DNA from: Ruegeria sp. R14_0
Lineage (GTDB): Bacteria; Pseudomonadota; Alphaproteobacteria; Rhodobacterales; Rhodobacteraceae
Assembly: GCF_017743975.1 (NCBI RefSeq)
Contig: NZ_JAGHRC010000006.1
Location: forward strand, 124,001 to 188,000
DNA length: 64,000 nt
Direction of reading: 5' to 3'
Positions 1 through 8,195 of the stretch are shown here, piece by piece. The first letter of the stretch is position 1, and each line of letters starts with the position of its first letter. The position numbers and the translations under genes are program-made. Under the pieces are notes generated by a model that was given only the letters and a program-made list of their open reading frames with translations, was not told where the DNA came from and did not search any database.

Positions 1-429
1 GGATGGGCTGAGCAGGCCGCGATCTATCAGTCGCTCTATACGCCAGATACAATCGCATCGCTCGACAACTCTCCGGCGGCGCTTGATGCGCAATTCGCGC
101 TGGCCGAGGCGCAGCTGGGTCGAACTTTGAACCGCGAGACACTTGAGGCTTTGCCTGGGCTGGAACTGAAGCGCGCCCAGGTTTTGTCGTTCAAAGGCAA
201 GCCGCTGATACAGGTGGTTTTTGCCGATGATCAGGGTCAACCGCTGGCTTTCTGCGTCATACGTCAGGGTGAAGGCGCACCGGCAAAGGACGTCAAGCTT
301 GCCGCGCTCAGCGGTCTGGCGACGGCGACATGGGCGCAGGATGGATATGGTTATATGCTCATTGGCAGCAATGAGCAGACCGATCTGAACCAAGAGTTGG
401 ACATTCTGACCACAACTTTCGCGGGGTGA
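1..429 (+). CDS. Probable anti-sigma factor, C-terminal part (5' end outside window)
   Basis: The open frame enters from the left edge, so only about 142 C-terminal residues are visible and no start can be assigned. The visible part resembles the periplasmic C-terminal half of RsiW/ChrR-type anti-sigma factors: a mixed alpha/beta stretch, a strand with Phe-Lys-Gly-Lys-Pro (near 190-205) and the late motif WAQDGYGYMLIG, which is common near the end of these proteins. No membrane segment or zinc-binding HxxxC motif is in the visible part; these would lie upstream. An ECF sigma gene would be expected just outside the window. The family call rests on overall look only, so a different membrane-associated regulator is possible. 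Confidence 0.5.
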   Translation, partial: GWAEQAAIYQSLYTPDTIASLDNSPAALDAQFALAEAQLGRTLNRETLEALPGLELKRAQVLSFKGKPLIQVVFADDQGQPLAFCVIRQGEGAPAKDVKLAALSGLATATWAQDGYGYMLIGSNEQTDLNQELDILTTTFAG

Positions 430-488
430 GCGGCCGAGCGTCGGAAAACGCCTTGTGAACCGGCCGAATTAACCGAAATATAGCGGGT

Positions 489-1568
489 ATGACGACGAAA
501 CCCGTGATCCCGGACCCGGATGAGGACGCCGATGCGCTTGGCCCGCGCAGCATCTATGATACGGACCCTTCCGAGGATGACGATCTTTGGTTTCTGCCGC
601 CGGATGAGGAAGACGCGCAAGAGGCCTTCTTGCCTCCCGGTCCGCTGGCCGATCGCCGTCTGCTTTTTGATCCAAGAGACTGGCGCGCGGCACAGGCCGA
701 TCTGTCCTTTGAACTGGCGGAACTGGCAGCCACATTCGGGGCGTTGGATGAGCGGCTGCGGGCTGGCCCAAAAGGGTGGCGGCATCGTCTGGCGCTGATG
801 GATGTGTCCGATCTGGGCTGGTGGACGGGCGACAGGATCGGCGTCGACCGGCTCGCGCTATGGGTCGGGTTGCGGATTGGCGCGACGGGTGATGACGTGC
901 AAGCGCTGTTTCGCGCGGGTTGGGCGGTGCGACGACTGACGTCGGGTGCCGGCCCGTCCGAAGGGGGGTGGGAGCCCGGTCTGACCGCATTTCTGGATCG
1001 CATGGCGCAAGGCATCGAAGACACACCCGAGACCGTTGCCGACCTGGCAGAGGTTATGAGCAACGCCGAAGGTTTGCATCCCGTCACGCAGGCCGCGATC
1101 GCGTTTCATGCATGGCGCGCCCTGTCGCAGGGCATTGGTCAGGATACCGAGGCCGCGATTATTGCGGCACGCCACGCTGCCACGATGGGGCGAGGCGGGG
1201 CGATTTTCATGCCGCTGGCACTGTCAGGACCGGGGGCATTGCGCGGGGTTGGGGAACCACAGGAAAAGCTGTCGGCCTGGATCAGAGGGGCAGGGCAGGC
1301 CGCGTTGGCCGCGTTATTGCACCTGGACCGGGTTAGCACCTGGGACCAGCGCGCCCGTGAGGCGACCAGTGATCTGAGCGGCCGAACGCCGCCGCTTTTG
1401 ATCGACGCACTGACCGCATGGCCAATGGTGTCGGCACCGCTTGCCGAAGAACTGACGCAAGCCTCGCGCGCGGCGGTCCAGCGCAACATAGATCGCCTTA
1501 TGAGCCGCGGTTTGATCCGAGAGGTCACGGGGCAGGGGCGTTACCGGGTTTGGACGGCCGCGCTGTAA
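489..1568 (+). CDS. DUF1612-type helix-turn-helix regulator
   Basis: The gene encodes 359 residues. The N-terminus is acidic (many Asp/Glu in residues 1-50), the middle is alpha-helical and rich in Ala, and the last 60 residues form a winged-helix-like segment in which SRAAVQRNIDRLMSRGLIRE reads as a recognition helix followed by a wing. This layout matches the RHE_PE00001/DUF1612 plus HTH_13 family of rhizobia and roseobacters, whose targets are unknown. No membrane segment or signal peptide is seen. Its 3' end overlaps the convergent LysR gene by 28 bp, so the two messages are antisense to each other at their ends. The family is a recognition from memory; the DNA-binding role is inferred from the C-terminal helix-turn-helix. 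Confidence 0.6.
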   Translation: MTTKPVIPDPDEDADALGPRSIYDTDPSEDDDLWFLPPDEEDAQEAFLPPGPLADRRLLFDPRDWRAAQADLSFELAELAATFGALDERLRAGPKGWRHRLALMDVSDLGWWTGDRIGVDRLALWVGLRIGATGDDVQALFRAGWAVRRLTSGAGPSEGGWEPGLTAFLDRMAQGIEDTPETVADLAEVMSNAEGLHPVTQAAIAFHAWRALSQGIGQDTEAAIIAARHAATMGRGGAIFMPLALSGPGALRGVGEPQEKLSAWIRGAGQAALAALLHLDRVSTWDQRAREATSDLSGRTPPLLIDALTAWPMVSAPLAEELTQASRAAVQRNIDRLMSRGLIREVTGQGRYRVWTAAL

Positions 1569-2431
1569 TCCAGGATCCAGTCGCGGAACGATTTTGCCGC
1601 CGGGCGCAATGCCGAGCGGGATTGGTAGATCAGGTGATAGGCTTCCTGACCAGAGACATCGATATCGGGCAAGCAAGGAACCAGCCCGGACAGTTCCATG
1701 ATCCGGTCTGACGCTGGCGCACGCGCCAAAGCGATCCCGCCGCCATTGGCGGAGAGCTCGGCTGCCATCAGTGAATTGTCGGCAAAAAAGTAACGCGCAT
1801 GCCCGGCGGGCAGACGCAGATGCTGAAGCAGATGTGGCCAGCCAGCACGGTGCGTCGAAACCTCGATCAACGTAAACTGGAACAAGTCCTGCGGTCGTTG
1901 GATCTGATCTGCGACCTCCGGCGGGGCCACCGGATAAAGATGTTCCCGCAATAGCTCGTCACCTTCGGTGCCGAACAGGTTTGGGTTGCCAAAAACGATT
2001 TGAAGATCGGTGAAACGATTGGAGAAATCCGTCATCTGGTTTCCGGTCGACAAAGACAGATTGATTTGAGGATGCGCGGCCTGGAACGCTGTTAGCCCCT
2101 TCGCGAGAATCCCATGAGCGAATAACAGGACGGACTGCACAAAAAGCCGCTGTTCGGGCGTCTCGCCGAACAAACCCGTTGTCGCGGTTTCAAGCATCAG
2201 CAGCGATTGCTGAACCGACGGCAGATAAGCACGACCAGCCTCGGTCAGAGTGACCGAATGTGCATGGCGGTGGAACAGGGGTGTCCCCAACCGTGTCTCC
2301 AAGGCCTTGACCTGTTGGCTGACCGCCGCGGCGGACATATTCAGCTGCGCCGCAGCCCGGGCGAAGCTTTCGGTTCTGGCAGCAGCTTCAAAGACGCGAA
2401 GCCAGTTCAGGGAAGGGATGCGTGACGACAT
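1541..2431 (-). CDS. LysR-family transcriptional regulator (GcvA-like)
   Basis: This 296-residue protein has the standard LysR architecture: an N-terminal winged helix-turn-helix (residues 5-65, with AAAVSQQVKALETRLGTPLF as recognition helix and wing) and a C-terminal type 2 periplasmic-binding-fold effector domain (about 90-290). It is the usual length for the family. It is divergent from the phytanoyl-CoA dioxygenase-like gene at 2539, with 107 bp between them holding an imperfect dyad, so it most likely controls that gene and itself; this is the common LysR arrangement and is inferred. The effector cannot be told from the sequence. The gene overlaps the tail of the DUF1612 gene. Confidence 0.88.
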   Translation of the reverse strand: MSSRIPSLNWLRVFEAAARTESFARAAAQLNMSAAAVSQQVKALETRLGTPLFHRHAHSVTLTEAGRAYLPSVQQSLLMLETATTGLFGETPEQRLFVQSVLLFAHGILAKGLTAFQAAHPQINLSLSTGNQMTDFSNRFTDLQIVFGNPNLFGTEGDELLREHLYPVAPPEVADQIQRPQDLFQFTLIEVSTHRAGWPHLLQHLRLPAGHARYFFADNSLMAAELSANGGGIALARAPASDRIMELSGLVPCLPDIDVSGQEAYHLIYQSRSALRPAAKSFRDWILDYSAAVQTR

Positions 2432-2438
2432 GCTTTTG

Positions 2439-2459
2439 AGGCTAAGCTGAACTTAACCT
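2439..2459. promoter_or_regulatory. Imperfect dyad in the LysR/dioxygenase divergent region
   Basis: The arms AGGCTAAG and CTTAACCT (7 of 8 positions complementary) are separated by CTGAA. The dyad sits 8 bp upstream of the LysR start codon and about 80 bp from the divergent dioxygenase gene, which suits an autoregulatory LysR binding site. Function is inferred. Confidence 0.35.
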
Positions 2460-2538
2460 GACGGGCAAGACTCAACGTTCTGCACTATTGATTGGATGCA
2501 CTAGGCTGACCTGAGGAAACGCGACACAGGTAAACGAG

Positions 2539-3423
2539 ATGCCCGAAAGAACCCTAACGCCCGTCACGGGCCTGACTCAGGCGCAATCTGACAAGTATTG
2601 GGAGGACGGATTCCTCTTTCCCCTCACCGTCTTTTCGCAAGACGAAGCTGCAGAGGTTCGGGCCGAGTTGGAGTTGATTGAGCGCGACTGGCTTGCGGCG
2701 GACCTGCCACTGCCGCTGAACACTTACAAAAGGGTCAACGCACATTTGGTGATACCACTTGCGGCACGTGTGGCGCTGGACCCGCGTGTTCTGGATGCTG
2801 TCGAGGGGGTTTTGGGCCCGGACATCATGGTCTGGTCGGCCGAGTTTTTCATAAAGGAACCAAATACGGCCCACACCGTTGGGATGCATCAGGATCTGAC
2901 CTATTGGGGGATGGGTGAGACGCCAGATCAGGTCACCGCCTGGATTGCGCTGTCACCTGCCACGGTCGAAAGCGGCTGTATGGATTTTGTGCGCGCCAGC
3001 CACAAGAACCCGATCCTGCCGCACAATGACACCTACTCGGACACCAACCTGTTGTCGCGCGGGCAAGAGGTTGCGGTGGATGTCGACGAGGCCGACAAAA
3101 CACATATCGAACTGGCACCGGGGCAGATGTCTTTGCATCATGGGCTGACGATTCATGGTTCAGGTCCAAACCGATCCGATGACCGCCGTATCGGCCTGGC
3201 GATCCGCTATCTGAACCCGAATGCCAAACAGTTGGTCGCCGAGAGAGACTATGCCATGCTGGCACGTGGCGAGGATGGGCAAAACAACTTCGTTCATGTG
3301 ACGCCTCCGACCCGGCTGTTTTCCGACAAGGCGCTGGCTCTTTATGAAACGGTTCGTCGCGATCAGAGCAAAGCTTTGGCCGAAGGTGCTGCGGGCGAGG
3401 TTCCGCTTTATGGTTCGACCTGA
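2539..3423 (+). CDS. Phytanoyl-CoA dioxygenase (PhyH) family protein
   Basis: The gene encodes a 294-residue Fe(II)/2-oxoglutarate-dependent oxygenase of the PhyH family. The facial triad is visible as HxD (H117, D119 in MHQDLTYWG) and a distal His (H206 in TIHGSGPN), and the Arg pair at 216-217 (DDRRIGLAIRY) is where this family binds the 2-oxoglutarate carboxylate. No signal peptide is present, so it should be cytoplasmic. The substrate is unknown; bacterial members act on small metabolites as well as acyl-CoAs. It is divergent from the LysR regulator and 128 bp upstream of gmd, with no obvious link to fucose synthesis. An AGG-containing stretch lies about 10 nt before the ATG. Confidence 0.82.
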   Translation: MPERTLTPVTGLTQAQSDKYWEDGFLFPLTVFSQDEAAEVRAELELIERDWLAADLPLPLNTYKRVNAHLVIPLAARVALDPRVLDAVEGVLGPDIMVWSAEFFIKEPNTAHTVGMHQDLTYWGMGETPDQVTAWIALSPATVESGCMDFVRASHKNPILPHNDTYSDTNLLSRGQEVAVDVDEADKTHIELAPGQMSLHHGLTIHGSGPNRSDDRRIGLAIRYLNPNAKQLVAERDYAMLARGEDGQNNFVHVTPPTRLFSDKALALYETVRRDQSKALAEGAAGEVPLYGST

Positions 3424-3551
3424 CACGTAAGCGAAAAGGGGGCTAGTTCGGCTCCAAACCGGCGCCGGACTTTGGCCTTGGGTTGCATTCAGGCAAATAT
3501 TGCTGTTTCACAGGCTGAACACGCGCAAAGTGAGCATCCTGGAAATCAGCC

Positions 3552-4676
3552 ATGACAAAAACAGCACTCATCACCGGTATTACGGGGCAGGACGGTTCCT
3601 ATCTGGCCGAGTTTCTGCTGGAGAAGGGATATGAGGTTCATGGCATCAAACGCCGGGCGTCCTTATTCAATACGCAGCGGATTGACCATATCTATCAGGA
3701 TCCGCACGTGCCCAACCCGCGCCTGCACCTGCATTACGGCGATCTCAGCGACACGTCGAACCTGACGCGTATCATTCAGGAGGTTCAGCCGGACGAGGTC
3801 TATAACCTGGGTGCGCAGTCTCACGTCGCCGTCAGCTTTGAATCGCCCGAATACACTGCTGATGTTGATGCGATCGGGACTCTGCGCCTGCTCGAGGCGA
3901 TCCGGTTCCTTGGCCTTGAGAAAAAGACCAGGTTCTATCAGGCCTCGACGTCCGAGTTGTACGGTCTGGTCCAGGAAACCCCGCAGCGCGAGACCACGCC
4001 GTTCTACCCGCGTTCGCCTTACGCTGTGGCCAAGCTGTATTCCTATTGGATTACAGTGAACTATCGCGAAGCCTATGGGATGTATGCCTGCAACGGTATT
4101 TTGTTCAATCACGAAAGTCCGCGCCGGGGCGAGACCTTTGTGACGCGCAAGATCACCCGGGGCCTGTCCAACATCGCCCAAGGTTTGGAAGACTGCCTGT
4201 ATATGGGCAACATCGACAGCCTGCGTGATTGGGGCCACGCCAAGGACTACGTCCGAATGCAATGGATGATGCTGCAACAGGATGCGCCTGAAGATTTCGT
4301 GATCGCAACAGGCGTGCAGTACTCGGTGCGTCAGTTCATCGAATGGTCTGCGGCCGAGCTGGGCGTGACGCTGGCGTTCTCGGGCAATGGCGTGGATGAA
4401 GTTGCTACTGTGAAATCGGTCAAAGGCGACAACGCGCCAGCTCTGAAACAGGGTGATGTGATCATGCGCATTGACCCGCAATATTTCCGCCCGGCCGAAG
4501 TTGATACGCTATTGGGTGATCCGTCGAACGCCAAAAACAGACTGGGCTGGGAACCTGAGCTGACTGTGCAGCAAATGTGCGCCGAGATGGTTGCAGAAGA
4601 TCTCAAAACCGCCAAACGTCACGCCCTGCTGAAAGAGCACGGTTACGACCTGCCGGTTACGTTGGAAAATGGCTGA
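3552..4676 (+). CDS. gmd: GDP-mannose 4,6-dehydratase
   Basis: The gene encodes a 374-residue extended short-chain dehydrogenase. The NADP-binding loop is at the N-terminus ([20 protein letters not shown]), followed by the Gmd-typical [14 protein letters not shown] and [11 protein letters not shown] segments, the catalytic Thr-Ser-Glu (STSELYG) and YxxxK ([10 protein letters not shown]), and the [16 protein letters not shown] stretch that is nearly invariant in Gmd. It turns GDP-D-mannose into GDP-4-keto-6-deoxymannose in the cytoplasm. It overlaps fcl by 8 bp, so the two are translationally coupled and together should make GDP-L-fucose for a surface polysaccharide. The length is normal and no defect is seen. 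Confidence 0.96.
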   Translation: MTKTALITGITGQDGSYLAEFLLEKGYEVHGIKRRASLFNTQRIDHIYQDPHVPNPRLHLHYGDLSDTSNLTRIIQEVQPDEVYNLGAQSHVAVSFESPEYTADVDAIGTLRLLEAIRFLGLEKKTRFYQASTSELYGLVQETPQRETTPFYPRSPYAVAKLYSYWITVNYREAYGMYACNGILFNHESPRRGETFVTRKITRGLSNIAQGLEDCLYMGNIDSLRDWGHAKDYVRMQWMMLQQDAPEDFVIATGVQYSVRQFIEWSAAELGVTLAFSGNGVDEVATVKSVKGDNAPALKQGDVIMRIDPQYFRPAEVDTLLGDPSNAKNRLGWEPELTVQQMCAEMVAEDLKTAKRHALLKEHGYDLPVTLENG

Positions 4677-5661
4677 GCCAGAGATGCGCAAGATCTATGT
4701 AGCAGGTCATCGGGGTATGGTTGGCGGCGCTATATTGCGCCGATTACAGGCGCGCCGGGACACGGGCGAAGCACTGGAGCTTGTGACCCGAACGCATGCC
4801 CAGCTGGACCTGACCGATCAGGTCGCTGTCCGTGACTTCATGCAGTCCGAACGTCCCGACGTCGTTATCTTGGCCGCGGCCAAGGTGGGGGGCATTCATG
4901 CCAACAACACCTATCCGGCGGATTTCATTTACGAAAACCTGATGATCGAGTGCAACGTGATCCATCAGGCCTTTGCGGCCGGGGTCAAAGATTTGCTGCA
5001 ACTGGGTAGCTCTTGCATCTATCCACGCGCCGTGCCGCAACCGATGCGCGAAGATGCCTTGCTGACCGGCGTGCTGGAACCAACAAACGAGCCGTACGCG
5101 GTGGCCAAGATTGCCGGCATTAAGCTTTGCGAAAGCTATAACCGGCAGCATGGGGTCGACTATCGCTCGGTTATGCCCACGAACCTTTATGGTCCGGGCG
5201 ATAACTTTCACCCGGAAAACAGCCATGTTCTACCGGCGCTGATCCGCCGGTTTCATGAGGCGCAACGAGACGGGCTGGACGAGGTGGTGATCTGGGGCAC
5301 CGGAAAACCCCGCCGCGAATTCCTGCATGTCGATGACATGGCCCAGGCGTCTTTGTTCGTTCTGGATTTGCCGCGTGACGTTTACGAGGCGAATACGGAT
5401 CCAATGCTAAGCCACATAAACGTTGGGTGTGGTGAGGATATTTCGATTGCCGAACTTGCGACTCTGGTGGCAAAAACCACAGGTTTCAAAGGCAAGATCA
5501 CTCAGGACACCAGCAAGCCGGATGGCACCATGCGCAAACTGATGGATGTGTCTCGACTGGCGGATATGGGCTGGCGCGCAAGCATAAGTCTCGAAGACGG
5601 AATTCGAGAAACCTATGCCTGGTTTCTCGAGCAGTCGGACGCGAGCCTCCGCGCCAAGTAA
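4669..5661 (+). CDS. fcl: GDP-L-fucose synthase
   Basis: The gene encodes a 330-residue bifunctional epimerase/reductase that converts GDP-4-keto-6-deoxymannose to GDP-L-fucose with NADPH. The nucleotide loop is [10 protein letters not shown]; the catalytic Ser is in SSCIYP, the Tyr/Lys pair in YAVAKIAG, and the [12 protein letters not shown] and [10 protein letters not shown] segments are family hallmarks. The start at 4669 lies inside the last codons of gmd; an in-frame ATG at 4684 ([11 protein letters not shown]) is an equally plausible start and would match the usual N-terminus better. The convergent DUF2793 gene ends 34 bp downstream. Confidence 0.95.
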   Translation: MAEPEMRKIYVAGHRGMVGGAILRRLQARRDTGEALELVTRTHAQLDLTDQVAVRDFMQSERPDVVILAAAKVGGIHANNTYPADFIYENLMIECNVIHQAFAAGVKDLLQLGSSCIYPRAVPQPMREDALLTGVLEPTNEPYAVAKIAGIKLCESYNRQHGVDYRSVMPTNLYGPGDNFHPENSHVLPALIRRFHEAQRDGLDEVVIWGTGKPRREFLHVDDMAQASLFVLDLPRDVYEANTDPMLSHINVGCGEDISIAELATLVAKTTGFKGKITQDTSKPDGTMRKLMDVSRLADMGWRASISLEDGIRETYAWFLEQSDASLRAK

Positions 5662-5695
5662 CCGCCCGAACGCAAGGTCCGGACGGTCTTGTTGG

Positions 5696-6772
5696 TCAGA
5701 ACCACCGACCAACGGCGAGAACCGTCGGAGCCAGCGTTGTGGTGTCGGACGCAGAGGATAGAACTTTTAGTCCGACCTCGGCGTCTGTTGGTTCGTCAAA
5801 TCCCAGGAATCTGCTCGCTACGCCACCACTGCCGCTAAGGGCCGGGGTCGTTCCTGTCGCGAAGGGTCTTGGGAAACTCCATGTCTGTTGGGCGCTTGCG
5901 AAAATAGCACCCTCACCGTTTGTGCAGGCGGTTGTGGCAAGCGTCGCGGTGCAAACCTGAGTGCCGTCGGCAAAGCGGACGTAGTCGCCGTTTGGCGTGG
6001 TTCCTTGTTCGATCACAGCACCTGTCGGATTGCCACCGCTTTGTGTAACCGTTCCCACCAGATTGCCAGGCCCATAACCAAAATCGGCCCGCATGAGGCG
6101 CCCGGCAGTTGTGTCATCTGCACTGTTTTGAACGGCCGCACCCGAGGCCGATCCGGTTGCGGGATCAAAGCGCAGAGCTTCTGCCCAATTCGACCCGTCC
6201 GCCGAAACCTTGATGGAAAAGCCCGTGTCACCTGACAGGCCCATTTCAGCGTGTCCGGTCCAATTTGACTGAAACAACAGCGATGCGGTTTCGCCCGCAT
6301 CGGCCTTGTTGATCTTCAATTGATGGCCCGCACCCTCATGGCTGAGCAGGGTCGCTGGCGACCTCACAGATAAACGGTTTGTGGTGTCGTGCCCTGTGGC
6401 AATGCCGATTCCCGGCAGGTTCTGAGTGGCCGAAGGCGGCTCGACCCAATCCGACCCATCCCACCGTTTCAGACTATTGCTGCTTTGATCCCAAGCGCGC
6501 CAGCCCAGTTCAGGCAGCAGGAAATGCCAACTGTTGTCCAGCCAGGCAGCTAACTTTCCGGCATGGCCGGACCAATCTCCGGTAGGCGAGTCTGCAACGG
6601 CGTAGACGTCGCCTTGTGCGGGTGCCGGTGGCGGGGTTGTTGCGCTTGTGGACACGACAGTCAGTTGGACGATCAGATCCAAGCGCCGCAAAGCCTCGTT
6701 GTGCGTGACGTGCTTTTGCGCCTGCGACGGTTGCAGAAGGGGCAGGTTCAATCGGGGCGAGTTCTGGGACAT
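5696..6772 (-). CDS. DUF2793 domain-containing protein
   Basis: The start at 6772 is chosen because GGAGG sits about 8 nt upstream and the protein then begins MSQNSPRLNLPLLQPSQAQK, the conserved opening of DUF2793; the frame stays open further upstream but without a ribosome binding site. The product is 358 residues. The N-terminal third (to about residue 100) is the DUF2793 domain with the HNEALRRLD and GDVYAV segments; the rest is Gly/Ser/Thr-rich and beta-like, ending AVGRWF. There is no signal peptide. DUF2793 proteins are common in roseobacters, sometimes near phage-like structural genes or polysaccharide genes; the function is unknown. Here it lies between fcl and galU, facing fcl. Confidence 0.8.
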   Translation of the reverse strand: MSQNSPRLNLPLLQPSQAQKHVTHNEALRRLDLIVQLTVVSTSATTPPPAPAQGDVYAVADSPTGDWSGHAGKLAAWLDNSWHFLLPELGWRAWDQSSNSLKRWDGSDWVEPPSATQNLPGIGIATGHDTTNRLSVRSPATLLSHEGAGHQLKINKADAGETASLLFQSNWTGHAEMGLSGDTGFSIKVSADGSNWAEALRFDPATGSASGAAVQNSADDTTAGRLMRADFGYGPGNLVGTVTQSGGNPTGAVIEQGTTPNGDYVRFADGTQVCTATLATTACTNGEGAIFASAQQTWSFPRPFATGTTPALSGSGGVASRFLGFDEPTDAEVGLKVLSSASDTTTLAPTVLAVGRWF

Positions 6773-6927
6773 GGGGCATCCTCCGTTGGCTGTCGGTTCG
6801 ACACATGAACTGCGGGCCAAACTGCCGTTGCTTTCATGAATCCAGACTGACCGGCGCGAACGGCCGCGTAACGCCATGCTAACGATTGAAGCGAAACCCG
6901 TAATAAGGCGCAGAAAATGCTTCTCAA

Positions 6928-6970
6928 AAAACAAAGGACAAACCGCGTGCATCGCGGTTTGTCCTTTTCA
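6928..6970 (-). terminator. Rho-independent terminator downstream of galU
   Basis: A perfect 15-bp stem (6933-6947 with 6953-6967) closes a 5-nt loop. Read on the minus strand it follows galU and runs into a T-rich stretch (complement of the A run at 6925-6931), so it should stop galU transcription before the DUF2793 gene. The opposite side also has four T residues, so it might work in both directions. Confidence 0.85.
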
Positions 6971-6990
6971 CCCTAGATTTGGGGCGTGTT

Positions 6991-7884
6991 CTATTGAGCG
7001 GCCTGGCCCGTTGCGACCACGTCGTGCAAATACTGTCGCAGGTCATCACGCAGATCTTCGCGTGCCAATGCAAACGCTACGGTGGCCTGCAGGAACCCTG
7101 CCTTAGAGCCGCAGTCAAATCGTTGACCGTCGAATTTGTAGCCAAAGACCGGGACACCATTTCTGATGTCTTCCGCAATGGCGTCTGTCAGCTGAATCTC
7201 ACCACCGCTGCCCAGCTTGTTTTGGTTGAGGTTGTACAGCACCGAGGGTCGCAGAACATAGCGACCAATTACGGCAAGATTAGATGGCGCTTCATCCGGT
7301 TTTGGCTTTTCAACCATGCCGCGGGCACGAACCACTTGGCCTATATTGTCGCCGACGTCCAACACGCCATACGAGCTTGTCTTTTCAGACGGAACTTCCA
7401 TCGTGGCAACCATATTGCCACCGGTTTCCTCATAGGCTTCGATCATCTGTTGAAGACAAGGTTTCTGCCCCGCGATCACATCGTCTGGCAGCATCACAGC
7501 AAAGGGCTCGTCACCTATCAGACGGCGTGCGCACCAGACAGCGTGACCCAGACCCAGGGCTTTGTGTTGCCGGATGTAGGCAATTGCCCCGCTTTCCATG
7601 TTGGTCGCTTCCAAGGTCGCAAGCAGGTCGTCTTTGCCTTTGTCCTTCAGCGTCTGCTCAAGAATCTGGTTGTGGTCAAAATAGTCTTCCAGGGCCGATT
7701 TGCCGCGAGAGGTGACGAAAATGAACTCGGTGATGCCAGCGGCACGGGCCTCGTCAATGGCGTATTGGACCAAAGGGCGGTCAACCAAAGTCATGATTTC
7801 CTTCGGAACCGATTTTGTCGCGGGCAAAAAGCGGGTTCCCATCCCTGCGACCGGAAAAATCGCCTTAGTGACCTTGCGTGCCAT
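6991..7884 (-). CDS. galU: UTP--glucose-1-phosphate uridylyltransferase
   Basis: The gene encodes a 297-residue nucleotidyltransferase making UDP-glucose for polysaccharide and lipid glycosylation. The signature GMGTRFLPATKSVPKEI is at residues 14-30, followed by the VDRPLVQYAIDEA sugar-nucleotide segment and the catalytic region GLGHAVWCARRLIG and LPDDVI. The start at 7884 (MARKVTKAIFP) is preferred over an in-frame ATG five codons upstream because AGAGG is placed correctly before it. It stands alone on the minus strand with a strong terminator behind it, but is functionally linked to the gmd-fcl pair as a precursor supplier. Confidence 0.95.
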   Translation of the reverse strand: MARKVTKAIFPVAGMGTRFLPATKSVPKEIMTLVDRPLVQYAIDEARAAGITEFIFVTSRGKSALEDYFDHNQILEQTLKDKGKDDLLATLEATNMESGAIAYIRQHKALGLGHAVWCARRLIGDEPFAVMLPDDVIAGQKPCLQQMIEAYEETGGNMVATMEVPSEKTSSYGVLDVGDNIGQVVRARGMVEKPKPDEAPSNLAVIGRYVLRPSVLYNLNQNKLGSGGEIQLTDAIAEDIRNGVPVFGYKFDGQRFDCGSKAGFLQATVAFALAREDLRDDLRQYLHDVVATGQAAQ

Positions 7885-8149
7885 GCTACCTCTCAGCAAA
7901 AAGTCTTGTCAGTCTGAATACGTGTCTTTGGTGCAACCTGATATTGTGTGCGTACCGAACAATCAACGCAAACAGGCGAAAATCAGCTTGTTTCAAGAAA
8001 TCGTGCCACCGTTCAATTCGGAAGTCAAAAGAACCGCCAGAAGCCAAAGATACCGCTGCTGTTTGGGCGGGTCATACTGAATACAAAACCCGAAGAAACA
8101 TGGGGATTGAATGTCTTTAGGAAACAATTCCGGGAATTGAAATTCAACT
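7885..8149. other. Intergenic region upstream of galU
   Basis: This stretch separates galU from the opp terminator. It must hold the galU promoter, but no clear -35/-10 pair could be picked. The short frames in it on the plus strand lack ribosome binding sites and family resemblance. It is more AT-rich than the flanking genes. No RNA gene was recognised. Confidence 0.4.
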
Positions 8150-8190
8150 GGGAAACCTGCCCCGACAGCGCCGTGTGCTGCGGGGCAGGG
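8150..8190 (-). terminator. Terminator at the end of the opp operon
   Basis: Directly after the oppDF stop codon, the arms at 8156-8169 and 8177-8189 form a GC-rich stem (CCTGCCCCG then CAGC, with one bulged A) with a 7-nt loop. On the minus strand the stem is followed by TTTCCC, a modest T tract. It is a good candidate for the end of the oppABC-DF message. Confidence 0.7.
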
Positions 8191-8195
8191 AAGCT

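Noticed and set aside
3663..4481. Minus-strand frame of 272 codons opposite gmd
   Set aside because: Shadow of the gmd coding sequence with His-rich, unlikely composition.
5690..5712. Terminator hairpin between fcl and the DUF2793 gene
   Set aside because: A 6-bp stem (TTGGTC/GACCAA) spans the DUF2793 stop codon with a 9-nt loop and no T tract; too weak to call.
6979..7917. Plus-strand frame of 312 codons opposite galU
   Set aside because: It mirrors galU and crosses its terminator region; no family resemblance.
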